Of a DNA stretch of 64,000 nucleotides, positions 1 to 8,915 are shown piece after piece (position 1 is the stretch's first letter; every line of letters begins with the position of its first letter). The DNA lies in contig JAHJIJ010000030.1 in assembly GCA_018823325.1 (NCBI GenBank), forward strand, positions 62,001-126,000, written 5' to 3'. The notes below the pieces were generated by a model, which worked only from the letters and a program-made list of their open reading frames with translations, was not told where the DNA came from and ran no database searches. This DNA comes from Alphaproteobacteria bacterium (GTDB taxonomy: Bacteria; Pseudomonadota; Alphaproteobacteria; Sphingomonadales; Sphingomonadaceae). The translations under genes were made by a program, and so were the position numbers.

Positions 1-703
1 GCACCCACCAGTAGTTGCCGGGTCCGGGAAAGGCGGATTCTCCCCAACCGGCGAGATAACCGAAAATGCGCGGACCAAGGTCGCGCGCGGGGTTGATCGG
101 CCACCCTTCGAGATAGCCAGCACCGCCGCCGATCATGGCTACGAGCAGGCCGATAATCAGGGCACTGGAATTGGCCTCAGGGGCCTGGGTGTTATATTCC
201 TCGGTGATCGCAAAGATGCCAAGCAGCAGGAAACCCGTCAGCACGATCTCGTTGAAGAAGGCCCGGATCGGCGTGATGTGCGCGCCGGGCGCGGTAAAGA
301 ACACGCCCGCTCCGCCGCCGGCTGCCCGGTCGATGCCCTGCGTCGCGTTGAACGCGTCAATCACCGGCGAAAACATCATGTAGACGACCGCAGCGCCCAG
401 AAATGCGCCAATCGTCTGGGCGATCCAGAACGGCACAACCTTGCGCTTGGGGAAGCCACGATAGATTGTGAGCGCGAGAGTGACAGCGGGATTGGCATGT
501 GTGCCGGACACCGCGCCCGTCACGTAGATCGCAATCGTAACGGCCAGACCCCAGGTGATGCACACCCCGAAATAGGCCGTGCTGTACGGGCTGGGATCAT
601 ACAGAAAATACATTGCGGCTGCCGAACAGCCGATGGTGATGATAATGAAAACTGCAATGCATTCGGAGATCAGTTCTCCAATAAATGCCTTTCCCGGTGA
701 CAT
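1..703 (-). CDS. glpF: Glycerol facilitator, aquaglyceroporin (MIP family), 3' end missing
   Basis: The frame starts at the ATG at 703-701 and stays open to the window edge, giving about 234 residues of an inner-membrane channel. Both half-helix motifs of the MIP family are visible: HANPAVT in the first repeat and WPINPARDLGPR in the second. The Asp directly after the second NPAR is the usual mark of glycerol-conducting members rather than water-only aquaporins. It lies 29 bases after glpD on the same strand, so the two are very likely co-transcribed, giving glycerol entry followed by oxidation of glycerol-3-phosphate. The last few residues lie outside the window. A glycerol kinase gene would be expected further left but cannot be seen. 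Confidence 0.93.
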   Translation of the reverse strand, partial: MSPGKAFIGELISECIAVFIIITIGCSAAAMYFLYDPSPYSTAYFGVCITWGLAVTIAIYVTGAVSGTHANPAVTLALTIYRGFPKRKVVPFWIAQTIGAFLGAAVVYMMFSPVIDAFNATQGIDRAAGGGAGVFFTAPGAHITPIRAFFNEIVLTGFLLLGIFAITEEYNTQAPEANSSALIIGLLVAMIGGGAGYLEGWPINPARDLGPRIFGYLAGWGESAFPGPGNYWWV

Positions 704-732
704 TGGCCCCTCCACGGATATTCGTTGTATCG

Positions 733-2250
733 TTACTCAGCTGCTTTGGCTTCAACCCGCGCATGATCGGCCAGATAGGCCTTCAGCGCCTCCACTTCTT
801 CCGCACGCATATGCAGGCCCAGCTTCGATCGACGCCACAGTATGTCGTCCGCCGTTTGTGCCCACTCATTCACCAGAAGATAATCCACTTCCGCCTGCGT
901 GAGGCCAGCCCCGAAGCTCCGTCCGAGGTCGTCCATCGTCTTGGCAGTACCCAGAAACGCAAAGACCCGCGAGCCATAGCTCTGCGCCAGGCGACGAACC
1001 GTCTGCTCATCCAGGAAGCCAGCTTCCCGTTGCACGTCCGCGATAAGACCAGCCAGCCCGCGCTCCCCCAGATCGCCGCCAGGCAGCGGCGCCTTGCCTG
1101 TCCAGGCCGACTGCAGGCCCGGGAGGTGCCGTGCCAGCTTGTCCATCACCTCCTCTGCCAGCGCACGATGGGTGGTGATCTTGCCGCCGAATATGCTCAT
1201 CACGGGGGCCGCACCGTCGGTATGATCGAGGGAGAGCACGTAGTCGCGGCTGATTTCCGACGCGTTGGTCGTCGCATCGTCATAGAGAGGACGCACGCCA
1301 GCAAAGCTCCAGAGAACGTCCCGCGGGGCGATCTGGGTCGTGAACCAGCGGTTCACGGATTCGCATAGATAATCCGTTTCGGCAGCGTCGATCGCCACGG
1401 CATCTGGCGCGCCCTGCCATTCCACATCCGTTGTGCCGATCAGCGTGAACTCGTCTTCATACGGAATGGCAAAGACAATCCGCTTGTCCGGATTCTGCAG
1501 GATGTAAGCGTGTTCCCCCTCGAACAGCTTTCGGGTGACGATATGACTGCCCTTGATCAGCCGCAGCGTTCCAGCGCCCGGGATGCCGGCGCGCTGTGGC
1601 AGGAAATCCGCCGCCCAGGAGCCAGTAGCGTTCACCAGAATACGGGCCGTGACGGATTTCGTGGTTCCATCGGCGCACTGTAGGGAAAGGGTCCAGCCTT
1701 CCCGGTGCCTCTGTGCTGAGAGGCATCTCGTGCGCGTCATGACCGTTGCACTGTGTTCGGCGGCATCCTGAACATTCGCGACAACGAGGCGGCTGTCGTC
1801 GCCCCAACAGTCCGCATAGCGATAGCCCTGCGTATATTTCGACTGAATGGCATTGCCATAGCCATCCGCGTCCAGCCGGATGGCGCGCGAGCGCGGCAGG
1901 CTGCTCCGTCCGCCCAGATGATCGTAGAGAAACAGGCCGATCCGCATCATCCAGACTGGCCGCATCCCGCGATCATGCGGCAGAACGAACTCGAGCGGCC
2001 GGATCAGGTGCGGTGCCGCCCGCATCAGCCGCTCACGCTCGGCAAGCGCCTTGGCAACCAGCCGGAATTCAAATTGTTCGAGATAGCGCAGGCCGCCATG
2101 AATGAGCTTGGTGCTCGCAGACGAGGTATGCGCGGCCAGATCGTCCTGCTCCACGAGCATCACGCTGGCGCCACGACCGGCAGCGTCCCGCGCTATCGCC
2201 GCGCCGTTGATGCCTCCCCCAACAATTAGAAGATCGTATTCAATTTTCAT
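733..2250 (-). CDS. glpD: Aerobic glycerol-3-phosphate dehydrogenase (FAD)
   Basis: This 505-residue protein oxidises sn-glycerol-3-phosphate to dihydroxyacetone phosphate and passes electrons to the quinone pool at the inner membrane. The N-terminus carries the FAD dinucleotide fold (YDLLIVGGGINGAAIARDAAGRG in full; GGGxxG core at residues 9-14), followed by typical family stretches such as STKLIHGGLRYLEQ and VNATGSWA. The length fits bacterial GlpD. I start at the ATG at 2250 (MKIEYDLL) because the FAD fold begins there. An in-frame start at 2286 would add twelve residues that do not look like the family. glpF follows on the same strand. The ribosome site is weak, so the start is the least certain part. 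Confidence 0.93.
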   Translation of the reverse strand: MKIEYDLLIVGGGINGAAIARDAAGRGASVMLVEQDDLAAHTSSASTKLIHGGLRYLEQFEFRLVAKALAERERLMRAAPHLIRPLEFVLPHDRGMRPVWMMRIGLFLYDHLGGRSSLPRSRAIRLDADGYGNAIQSKYTQGYRYADCWGDDSRLVVANVQDAAEHSATVMTRTRCLSAQRHREGWTLSLQCADGTTKSVTARILVNATGSWAADFLPQRAGIPGAGTLRLIKGSHIVTRKLFEGEHAYILQNPDKRIVFAIPYEDEFTLIGTTDVEWQGAPDAVAIDAAETDYLCESVNRWFTTQIAPRDVLWSFAGVRPLYDDATTNASEISRDYVLSLDHTDGAAPVMSIFGGKITTHRALAEEVMDKLARHLPGLQSAWTGKAPLPGGDLGERGLAGLIADVQREAGFLDEQTVRRLAQSYGSRVFAFLGTAKTMDDLGRSFGAGLTQAEVDYLLVNEWAQTADDILWRRSKLGLHMRAEEVEALKAYLADHARVEAKAAE

Positions 2251-2305
2251 GAATGGACATTCGCCGCCCTTGGCAACGAAAGTCAATCACTTTCGTATCT
2301 TTCGT

Positions 2306-2485
2306 TTCAGGAGGAAGAGCGCGGCCTGAAGAGTCCAGACGTGGCCACGGATCAGCCGGTGCGCCGAAGGTGGCAAAGTTATCGCGGACCCACTGCAAGG
2401 ACGCGACGAGGTCAAGCTGGACGGCGTTAACGGGCGGGCCCTTCTCCTCGCCAAGACAGAGGTAACCGAAAGCATTCAGCGGGCG
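2306..2485 (-). pseudogene. Relic of a type-B carboxylesterase gene
   Basis: Read on the minus strand, this stretch encodes about 60 residues. The first 40 (PLNAFGYLCLGEE, then LVASLQWVRDNFATFG) match the conserved region just before the nucleophile elbow of type-B carboxylesterases (usual form: N-x-F-G-[FY]-L, then D-x-x-A-L-x-W-V-x-x-N-I-x-x-F-G). The expected GGDPxxVTxxGxSAG stretch is missing. The frame instead runs into PWPRLDSSGRA, which resembles the C-terminal WPxYD segment of the same family. This is best explained by an internal deletion that joined two distant parts of an esterase gene. There is no plausible start and no catalytic serine. The identification is from motif memory only. 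Confidence 0.55.
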
Positions 2486-2686
2486 ATTGCCGTGGCGACA
2501 GCCACGAAGCATGCGATTCGGACTCGCCACCGGCATACGCGATTGCACAAACCGGAAGGCCCCAAGCCTCACGCCAAGCGCACTACGAACCGGCGTGACA
2601 TATTTGACATACCGACACCTAAAATATCGATGTTGCCAATCAAGCCGCCAAAACCTGCCCGTTTTCCCTTGTTTTATGTCATTCTC

Positions 2687-2698
2687 TTGAGTAATCAA
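2687..2698. promoter_or_regulatory. Operator copy 1 (TTGAGTAATCAA) before the TonB receptor
   Basis: An exact TTGA-N4-TCAA palindrome, 68 bases before the receptor ATG. It is paired with copy 2, 24 bases downstream (start to start). It belongs to a set of eight such sites in the 2.7-16.3 kb island, and I infer that the MarR protein encoded at 15646-16164 binds it. Confidence 0.65.
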
Positions 2699-2710
2699 CA
2701 ATCGAAGGCG

Positions 2711-2722
2711 TTGAGTGATCAA
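2711..2722. promoter_or_regulatory. Operator copy 2 (TTGAGTGATCAA) before the TonB receptor
   Basis: A second exact TTGA-N4-TCAA palindrome, 24 bases from copy 1, close to two helical turns plus a few bases. Both copies lie between any upstream promoter and the ribosome site (aaagggagaggg), a position suited to repression. Confidence 0.65.
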
Positions 2723-2766
2723 CATCTAGGTGATCGCCAGGACGTCAAAAAAAGGGAGAGGGATCA

Positions 2767-5631
2767 ATGGCATATAAGTCATCCAGAATGCCGCGCCTTT
2801 GGCAGGGTAGCCTTGCGTCACTCGCGGCCGGCCTGCTGCTTGCGACGCCAGCCTTGGCTCAGCAGAGCGAGCCGCAAGAACAGCGGAACACCGCCGCAGC
2901 GCCCGAGGCGCCTGCGATCATCGTCACCGGCTCACGCATTCAGAGCTCCGGCTTCACGGCCCCCACGCCTGTTACCATGATCGGCGCGGAGGAGATCCAG
3001 GCGCGCGCCGCCACCAACGTTGCCGACGTGCTGAACGATCTGCCATCTTTCCGTGCTCAGTCCACGCCTGCCACGACCGCCATCTTCATCGGTGGCGCCG
3101 GCGCGCAGACGGTTGACCTTCGCGGCCTGGGTGGCTCGCGCACGCTGGTGCTGGTGGATGGTCGCCGTTTCGTTCCCGGCACCACGCAAGGCAACTTCAC
3201 TCGCCCCGCAGGCGCGGTTGACCTCAACATGATCCCGACTTCGCTGATCCAGTCAGTTGACGTCGTCACCGGCGGCGCATCGGCGGCCTATGGGTCGGAC
3301 GCTGTTTCGGGTGTCGTCAACCTGATCCTCAACAAGGATTTGACGGGCGTTCGGGTGACCGCGCAGCAGGGCATCTCCCAGCGCGGCGACGCCAGCGAAA
3401 CATCGCTGTCGCTCGGGGCCGGCACCTCCTTTGCCGATGGTCGTGGCCATGTCATCTTCGGCGGCGAATATGTGAACAACAAGGGCGTCGGCGATTGCTA
3501 CACGCGGACGTGGTGCGCCGAGGAATATGGTCCGGTTGCCAACCCGGTGCCCCAGTTGAACGGACTTCCCCGCCAGCTCATCCTTCCCAACATGCGTCCA
3601 TCCGTGGCGAGCTTCAACGGGCTCATCGCCGCTGGCCCACTTGCTGGCACCGAGATCGCGCCCGACGGCACGATCTTCCAGCATGACTATGGCACCTATT
3701 ATGGCGCACCGATCTTCCAGTCGGGCGGCAGCATCGATCCCGAGCATGCCTTCTATCAGTTCTTCCCGCTCTACTCGCCCGTGGAGCGCTACTCGCTCTA
3801 TGGCCGCGCCGACTTCGACATCACGCCGGATATCAATGTCTTCGCGGAGGCCTCTTATGGTGATGTGAGGGCAAGCACCACGTCGGCTCAGGGCCGCCTG
3901 TTCTTCGGCACCGCGCCCACGATCCGGCGCGACAACGCCTATGTGTCGCCCGAGCTGGCCGCAGCAATGGACGGTGCCGGCGTGACCTCCGTTGCGCTTG
4001 GCCGCATCACGAATGATTTCGGACCGCAATTCGGGTCCGCCAACCGCAACACGTTGCGCTTCGTTGGCGGCTTCAATGCGCAACTGGGCAGTGGCTGGTC
4101 GGCTGACTTCTATTATCAGTTTGGCCGCACGCGCTATGAGCAATATGGCTTCAACACGCTGATCACGGACAATTTCCAGCGTGCTGCCGATGCTGTGGAC
4201 GAAGGGCAGTTCCTCACCGGCACGCCCAATGGCAATATCGTCTGCCGCTCGACGCTGACCGACCCGACCAATCCGCTGGTTCAGGGCTGTCTGCCGCTCA
4301 ACATCCTGGGCGAGAACAATTTCAACCCGGCCAATGTCGGCTATTCGTTCGGCACGGCTTATCAGCAGAACGAGATGACGCAGCATGTGGCTGCCGCCAG
4401 CATTTCAGGCGAGCTGGCGCAGCTCTGGGCCGGGCCGCTCGCTGTCGCGGCCGGTGTCGAATATCGCGTCGACGACGTGGAAGGCACGGCGGACGCGATT
4501 TCGACCGCGCTGCGGTTCTACACGAACAACACCGCCGGCATCACCGGCCCGGCCACCAAGGTGAAGGAAGGCTTCGTTGAAGCCAACCTGCCGCTGGCAA
4601 CCGGCCTGAGCGTGAACGGCGCCGTTCGCCTGACCGATTATTCCACCAGCGGCACGGTTTGGAGCTGGAAAGTCGGCGGCGCGTGGGAGCCCACGCCATG
4701 GCTGCGTCTGCGTACCACCCGTTCGCGCGACATTCGTGCGCCCAATTTCTTCGAGCTGAACAACCCGCGCTCGGCATCCTTTGCCTTCCTGACCGATCCG
4801 GAAAACGGCGGTGTCAGTTCGCTCACCCGGATTTTCGGCGGCGGCAATCCAGGTCTGGCTCCGGAGGAAGGCGACACGTTCACAGCGGGCGCTGTCCTCA
4901 ATTTCAACTGGCTGCGCCTGTCAGCCGACTATTTCGATATCAAGGTGGATGGGGCCATCGCCTCCGTCGGTGCGCAGGTCATCGTGAACCGTTGCTCTGC
5001 AGGGGCAGCCGAATTCTGCGCGCTGATCACGCGCAACGGCGCTGGTGCCCTTGAGGAAGTGGAATCCACTGCCCTCAACCTCAACACCATCAAGACACGC
5101 GGGATCGATGTGGAAGGCACGATCAACCGGCCGCTGGGCAATGGCGACCTCTCTCTGCGTATGGTCGGTACCTTCCTGTTCGATCTGATCACGATCGACA
5201 CGAACGGAGCGACTGACTTTGCCGGCCAGAACGGCTTCCCCGTCTCCGGTCAGTCGGGCCTGCCCGATTTCCAGGGCTCAGCCACACTCGGCTGGGAGAA
5301 CGAGCAGATCGGCGGTGCGGTGCGCTTCCGCTACATTTCCTCGGGGCGCTACGACGTTACCAAGATCGCTCCGGGAGACGAGGGATACAGCGCCACCGCC
5401 CCCAACAGCATCAACATCAATCATGTGCCGGCCTATGCCTATGTCGATCTGAACGCACATCTGAACGTGCTTGAAGACGGCCGCCGCAAGTTCCAGCTGT
5501 TCGGGGCGATCAACAATGTGCTTGATCAAAATCCGCCGAACCGGATGCCATCCAGCTTCGGCGTGACCAATCCGGCGCTTTACGATGTGATTGGCCGCAA
5601 CTTCCGGATCGGGGTACGTGCCGACTTCTAA
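2767..5631 (+). CDS. TonB-dependent outer-membrane receptor of the catabolic island
   Basis: This 954-residue protein has a cleavable signal peptide (hydrophobic stretch, then TPALAQ near residue 32). A plug domain begins with IIVTGSRI and includes NVADVLNDLP and VDVVTGGASAAYGSDAVSGVVN. The large beta-barrel ends in the aromatic strand NFRIGVRADF. It should import a specific ligand across the outer membrane using TonB energy. There is no STN domain, so it is not a signalling receptor. A strong ribosome site (aaagggagaggg) precedes the ATG. Two MarR-type operators lie just upstream and an MFS permease follows, so the likely cargo is the aromatic substrate of the island rather than iron. That assignment is inferred from context. 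Confidence 0.93.
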   Translation: MAYKSSRMPRLWQGSLASLAAGLLLATPALAQQSEPQEQRNTAAAPEAPAIIVTGSRIQSSGFTAPTPVTMIGAEEIQARAATNVADVLNDLPSFRAQSTPATTAIFIGGAGAQTVDLRGLGGSRTLVLVDGRRFVPGTTQGNFTRPAGAVDLNMIPTSLIQSVDVVTGGASAAYGSDAVSGVVNLILNKDLTGVRVTAQQGISQRGDASETSLSLGAGTSFADGRGHVIFGGEYVNNKGVGDCYTRTWCAEEYGPVANPVPQLNGLPRQLILPNMRPSVASFNGLIAAGPLAGTEIAPDGTIFQHDYGTYYGAPIFQSGGSIDPEHAFYQFFPLYSPVERYSLYGRADFDITPDINVFAEASYGDVRASTTSAQGRLFFGTAPTIRRDNAYVSPELAAAMDGAGVTSVALGRITNDFGPQFGSANRNTLRFVGGFNAQLGSGWSADFYYQFGRTRYEQYGFNTLITDNFQRAADAVDEGQFLTGTPNGNIVCRSTLTDPTNPLVQGCLPLNILGENNFNPANVGYSFGTAYQQNEMTQHVAAASISGELAQLWAGPLAVAAGVEYRVDDVEGTADAISTALRFYTNNTAGITGPATKVKEGFVEANLPLATGLSVNGAVRLTDYSTSGTVWSWKVGGAWEPTPWLRLRTTRSRDIRAPNFFELNNPRSASFAFLTDPENGGVSSLTRIFGGGNPGLAPEEGDTFTAGAVLNFNWLRLSADYFDIKVDGAIASVGAQVIVNRCSAGAAEFCALITRNGAGALEEVESTALNLNTIKTRGIDVEGTINRPLGNGDLSLRMVGTFLFDLITIDTNGATDFAGQNGFPVSGQSGLPDFQGSATLGWENEQIGGAVRFRYISSGRYDVTKIAPGDEGYSATAPNSININHVPAYAYVDLNAHLNVLEDGRRKFQLFGAINNVLDQNPPNRMPSSFGVTNPALYDVIGRNFRIGVRADF

Positions 5632-5656
5632 AGCCAGCTTTGGCTAACGAGGATGT

Positions 5657-5684
5657 GGCGGCGTGATCATCGGATCGCGCCGCC
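5657..5684 (+). terminator. Hairpin after the TonB receptor gene
   Basis: GGCGGCG and CGCCGCC arms enclose a further GATC/GATC stem with a four-base ATCG loop, giving about twelve pairs. The hairpin begins 25 bases after the stop codon. The following ATTTCC is only weakly T-rich, so termination may be partial. Confidence 0.55.
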
Positions 5685-5739
5685 ATTTCCATTCTTGGGC
5701 ACCACCATTCCCTCGCATTGTGATGGACATGCCATAATA

Positions 5740-5751
5740 ATGATTTATCAA
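5740..5751. promoter_or_regulatory. Operator copy 3 (ATGATTTATCAA) before the MFS transporter
   Basis: One mismatch from TTGA-N4-TCAA. It sits 24 bases before the permease ATG, so a protein bound here would block the ribosome-site region or the transcription start. Confidence 0.55.
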
Positions 5752-5775
5752 TGAAGCTGCGGCGAGAGGATTTTT

Positions 5776-7125
5776 ATGAGCAGTTTCAACATCCAGCAAT
5801 TTATCGACGAGCAGAAGATCGGCCGCAGCCACTATGCGGTGCTGCTGCTCTCGGGTCTGGTCCTCTTCATCGACGGGTTCGACATTTTCATGGTCGGCAA
5901 GATCGCGCCGGCGATCGCAGAGGACTTTGGCGTTTCGCCCGCTGCCATGACGCTGGTGTTCCTGCTCCAGCAGATCGGGCTCGCGGTGGGCGCGTTCTTT
6001 GTCAGCCCGCTGTCCGACTTCTTTGGCCGCAAACGCATGCTGGTCATTTCGTCCATCATCTTCGGTATCCTCACAATCGCCACGGTGTTCGCACCGACGA
6101 TCCTGATCCTGGCGATCCTCCGCGGTCTTTCCGGATTGTTCCTCGCTGGCGTTCTCCCTGCAGCGGTCGCTTTGCTGGCCGAATTCACGCCCAAGTACCG
6201 CCGGTCAACGTTCATCGCGATCGGCATCGCCGGCTACAGCGCAGGAAGTGCAGCCGGTGCCGGGATCGCACTGCTGGTGCCAACCTATGGATGGGAAAGC
6301 GGCTTCTGGATCGGTGGACTTCTACCGCTTCTGCTCATTCCAGCCCTGATCCTGTGGATGCCGGAGTCGCTCTCCTTTCGCGTCAACCGCAATCCGCTAG
6401 ACCCGGCCATCCCCAGGACGATCCGTGCAATCGCTCCAGCAATTCACCTGACCGGAACCGAGGAGTTCACCACCGTTGAGGCGGGCAAAAAGCCGCGCAA
6501 GACCAATGTGCTCGATGTCTTCCGCGACGGACGCGCGCGCACATCGACCATCATCTTTGCCAGCTGCGTACTCTCCATGGGCAACATCGCGTTGCTGGCG
6601 GCCTGGCTGCCGACCTTCTTCCAGGAAATGGGCGGCATTTCGATCCAGCGCTTTGCTATCGCGGCGATGATCGGCTTCATGGGTGGCCTGGCCGGAACAG
6701 TGTCGATCGGCTTTTTGATGGACCGCGTGCGACCCACGCGCCTGATCCCGGTCTATTATGTCGGCATTGCCGTTTCATTGGTGCTGATGGGCTATATTCC
6801 GTTCGGCACACCGGCCTTCATCGTGCTGCTCATTTGCTGGAGCTTTTGCCAGTCAGGCGGGCAGGCCGGGCTCAACATGCTGATGACGCAGGTCTACCCG
6901 ACGGCGATCCGCAGCACCGGCGTTGGTTGGGCCGGCGGCGCAGGGCGCATTGGCGGCGTGATCTTCCCACTGTTCGGTGGGCTGGCGCTGGCATCGGCCT
7001 TCACGCTGCCGCTTACGCTCAAGCTCATCGCGCTGCCACCCATCGGCGTCGCCCTGCTGGTGCTGCTGCTCCGGCCAATCCAGACCGGCGCCGAACCCTC
7101 CGGCAAAACTGCGCTGGCACACTAA
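5776..7125 (+). CDS. MFS transporter, aromatic acid:H+ symporter (AAHS, PcaK-like) type
   Basis: This 449-residue inner-membrane permease has about twelve hydrophobic segments. The first membrane segment carries DGFD, the acidic motif typical of the PcaK/BenK branch, and the loop between segments 2 and 3 has the MFS signature SDFFGRKR. A GAGAGG ribosome site precedes the ATG at 5776. These features point to proton-driven uptake of an aromatic carboxylate or related phenolic. It has its own operator copy (5740-5751) and shares a convergent hairpin with the dioxygenase gene at 7185-8615. The exact substrate cannot be read from sequence. Confidence 0.88.
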   Translation: MSSFNIQQFIDEQKIGRSHYAVLLLSGLVLFIDGFDIFMVGKIAPAIAEDFGVSPAAMTLVFLLQQIGLAVGAFFVSPLSDFFGRKRMLVISSIIFGILTIATVFAPTILILAILRGLSGLFLAGVLPAAVALLAEFTPKYRRSTFIAIGIAGYSAGSAAGAGIALLVPTYGWESGFWIGGLLPLLLIPALILWMPESLSFRVNRNPLDPAIPRTIRAIAPAIHLTGTEEFTTVEAGKKPRKTNVLDVFRDGRARTSTIIFASCVLSMGNIALLAAWLPTFFQEMGGISIQRFAIAAMIGFMGGLAGTVSIGFLMDRVRPTRLIPVYYVGIAVSLVLMGYIPFGTPAFIVLLICWSFCQSGGQAGLNMLMTQVYPTAIRSTGVGWAGGAGRIGGVIFPLFGGLALASAFTLPLTLKLIALPPIGVALLVLLLRPIQTGAEPSGKTALAH

Positions 7126-7131
7126 GGCAGG

Positions 7132-7170
7132 CCGAGACTTTCCGGCGGCCGCGCCGCTGGCAAGTCTCGG
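7132..7170. terminator. Bidirectional terminator between convergent permease and dioxygenase genes
   Basis: Perfect nine-base arms CCGAGACTT and AAGTCTCGG, with an inner CCGGCGG/CCGCTGG stem. The hairpin fills the 59-base gap between the two stop codons, so it can serve both convergent transcripts. Confidence 0.65.
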
Positions 7171-7184
7171 TCGAGCCTGTATCG

Positions 7185-8615
7185 TCAGCCCGGCTGGCGG
7201 GTCCGGAGCTTTTCGCCGTCGACGAAAGTGCCGTGGAAGGTAGAGCGGACGCGCACGGGCATGTGCAGGAGCGCGACCGGCCCCGCCTCGATATCCTGCG
7301 CATCGAGGATGGCGAGCTCGCTATGATTGGCATCCAGCCGGTTCACGATGACAAGCAGCCACCCATCCCCTTTTGCGGCGCCGGCGTGACGCGGCACAAA
7401 CTGAGGCTCGTGGACCGAGGCGCGGGCGCCGGGGCGCCACATGCGCAGATCCCCACTCGCGAGATCCACGCAGCCCACGGCGCTTGATCCGTCAGGCGCG
7501 CGATCAACGATCAGGAAGCCGTTGCGGCAATTTTCGCCTTGAAAGCGATCATCGGTGCGCGGCATTTCCCCGGGAATATCGATGATCCGACGCCGGTCGA
7601 AACTCTCGTCATTGCGTGCAAGGTCGAAGGTCAGGCGCGAGAGGAACGCCGGGCATCCTTCAACATGCTCGCCCTGCGGCGTGGGGAAGAAGGGGAAACA
7701 ATTGCCGTCATAATAGCAGGCATCCAGATGAACCTTCCCGTCCTCTTCCCACGCATTCATCATGTGGCTGATCGTCCCTGCAGGCCCACGGAACCAGCGA
7801 ATATCCGCCGCCGTGCCGCCCCGCCGGACCAGCGCGACCACAACCTGCTCGTCGGGATGCCACTGATAGAAAGTGCTGCCACGCTTCAGCGCCTCGATAT
7901 CTGTGATGAGTGGCATGAAGGGGAACACCGCCCAGTTGGGCGTGACCGCGAAATCATGCACGATGGAGGCGTAGGGCATCTCGAACCAGATCTCGTCGAG
8001 AATATTCCCCTCATCGTCGATATCGTAAAAGACGATGTCGCGAGAACCGTCGCCCTTGGCCTGATAGGAATAGGTCAGCAGACGGCCGTCATCGGGATAC
8101 CATTTCGGGTGCGCGGTCAGCGAAGTGGCCCTGATCTTGCCGTCATAATCATAGCGGCCGATGGGATCGAGCGTGTCGCGGTCGACCTCGAACGGCAGAT
8201 CATCTTCCTTGAGAACGAGCAACCGCCCATTGTGGAAGATGACGTTGGTATTGGCGGTGCCGCCGCTGACACCTTTGACCGAAGGGTCATCGGTAAACCG
8301 ATTGCGATAGAGTCCGAAGAGCGAGCGACCGGCCTGTGCCTGCACATTGAAACGGTCATTACGAACCCAGCGACTGCGGTACGTAACCGCACCGTCCCGG
8401 ATGCGGAACATATGCGCCATGCCCTCGCCATCGATGAAGATATCGCTGCCCAGCATCGGCGGATACTGCCGGTCTGGCCCCGCCCGATACCATGTGCCGT
8501 CGATGCTCTCCGGCACCCTGCCCGCGATCAGCTCCATTCCTTCCACATTGGATTCGACCCGCAAGGGCTTCATCCAGCCCTTATAGGCGGGAATATCCGG
8601 AAAAATGACGTCCAT
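7185..8615 (-). CDS. Lignostilbene-type carotenoid cleavage oxygenase, copy 1
   Basis: This 476-residue protein of the carotenoid/stilbene cleavage family should split an alkene bond between two aromatic groups, giving two aldehydes. The four iron-binding histidines are in expected contexts: His169 (TAHP), His220 (VHDF), His284 (SHMMNAW) and His461 (FHGTF). The Tyr and Lys that bind the phenolic hydroxyl in stilbene-cleaving members are at Tyr103 (LYRN) and Lys136 (LVLKED). The position equivalent to the active-site Phe59 of known enzymes is Ile61. A strong ribosome site (GGAGAGAAGG) precedes the ATG at 8615. It is divergent from the flavin monooxygenase gene at 8916 and has its own operator copy. 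No signal peptide, so probably cytoplasmic. Confidence 0.9.
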   Translation of the reverse strand: MDVIFPDIPAYKGWMKPLRVESNVEGMELIAGRVPESIDGTWYRAGPDRQYPPMLGSDIFIDGEGMAHMFRIRDGAVTYRSRWVRNDRFNVQAQAGRSLFGLYRNRFTDDPSVKGVSGGTANTNVIFHNGRLLVLKEDDLPFEVDRDTLDPIGRYDYDGKIRATSLTAHPKWYPDDGRLLTYSYQAKGDGSRDIVFYDIDDEGNILDEIWFEMPYASIVHDFAVTPNWAVFPFMPLITDIEALKRGSTFYQWHPDEQVVVALVRRGGTAADIRWFRGPAGTISHMMNAWEEDGKVHLDACYYDGNCFPFFPTPQGEHVEGCPAFLSRLTFDLARNDESFDRRRIIDIPGEMPRTDDRFQGENCRNGFLIVDRAPDGSSAVGCVDLASGDLRMWRPGARASVHEPQFVPRHAGAAKGDGWLLVIVNRLDANHSELAILDAQDIEAGPVALLHMPVRVRSTFHGTFVDGEKLRTRQPG

Positions 8616-8671
8616 GGCCTTCTCTCCTGAAGTTCTTCATCGGCGGATGTATTTGAAACTCACACGCCTTG

Positions 8672-8683
8672 TTGATAATTCAA
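8672..8683. promoter_or_regulatory. Operator copy 4 (TTGATAATTCAA), dioxygenase side of the divergent region
   Basis: An exact TTGA-N4-TCAA palindrome, 57 bases before the dioxygenase start. The 300-base divergent region 8616-8915 holds this site, copy 5, and no other gene I can support. Confidence 0.65.
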
Positions 8684-8893
8684 TGATCTCGGCCTTGTGT
8701 CAACTACAATGATGTCTGACGAGTAAGGGCCGCCAGGCTTCACGCGACGTCTGTGTTAATTTCCCAATCGACAGGACGGGCTGGCAACGCAAGGGTCCTG
8801 ACGACAGGGCAGACCAACCCCAGGAAGACGCCTTTTACCAGCAAAGACCGCAAGAAGGCATTGATCCAAAGTCAGCTTATGCTAACGAATTCG

Positions 8894-8905
8894 TTGATTA
8901 TTCAA
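8894..8905. promoter_or_regulatory. Operator copy 5 (TTGATTATTCAA), monooxygenase side of the divergent region
   Basis: An exact TTGA-N4-TCAA palindrome, ten bases before the monooxygenase ATG and abutting its ribosome site (GAGG at 8907-8910). Binding here would block transcription start or early elongation. Confidence 0.65.
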
Positions 8906-8915
8906 TGAGGTGAGG

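Noticed and set aside
3253..4386. Long minus-strand frame opposite the first TonB receptor
   Set aside because: It is antisense to a gene with clear plug and barrel motifs, lacks family resemblance and is explained by third-position GC bias.
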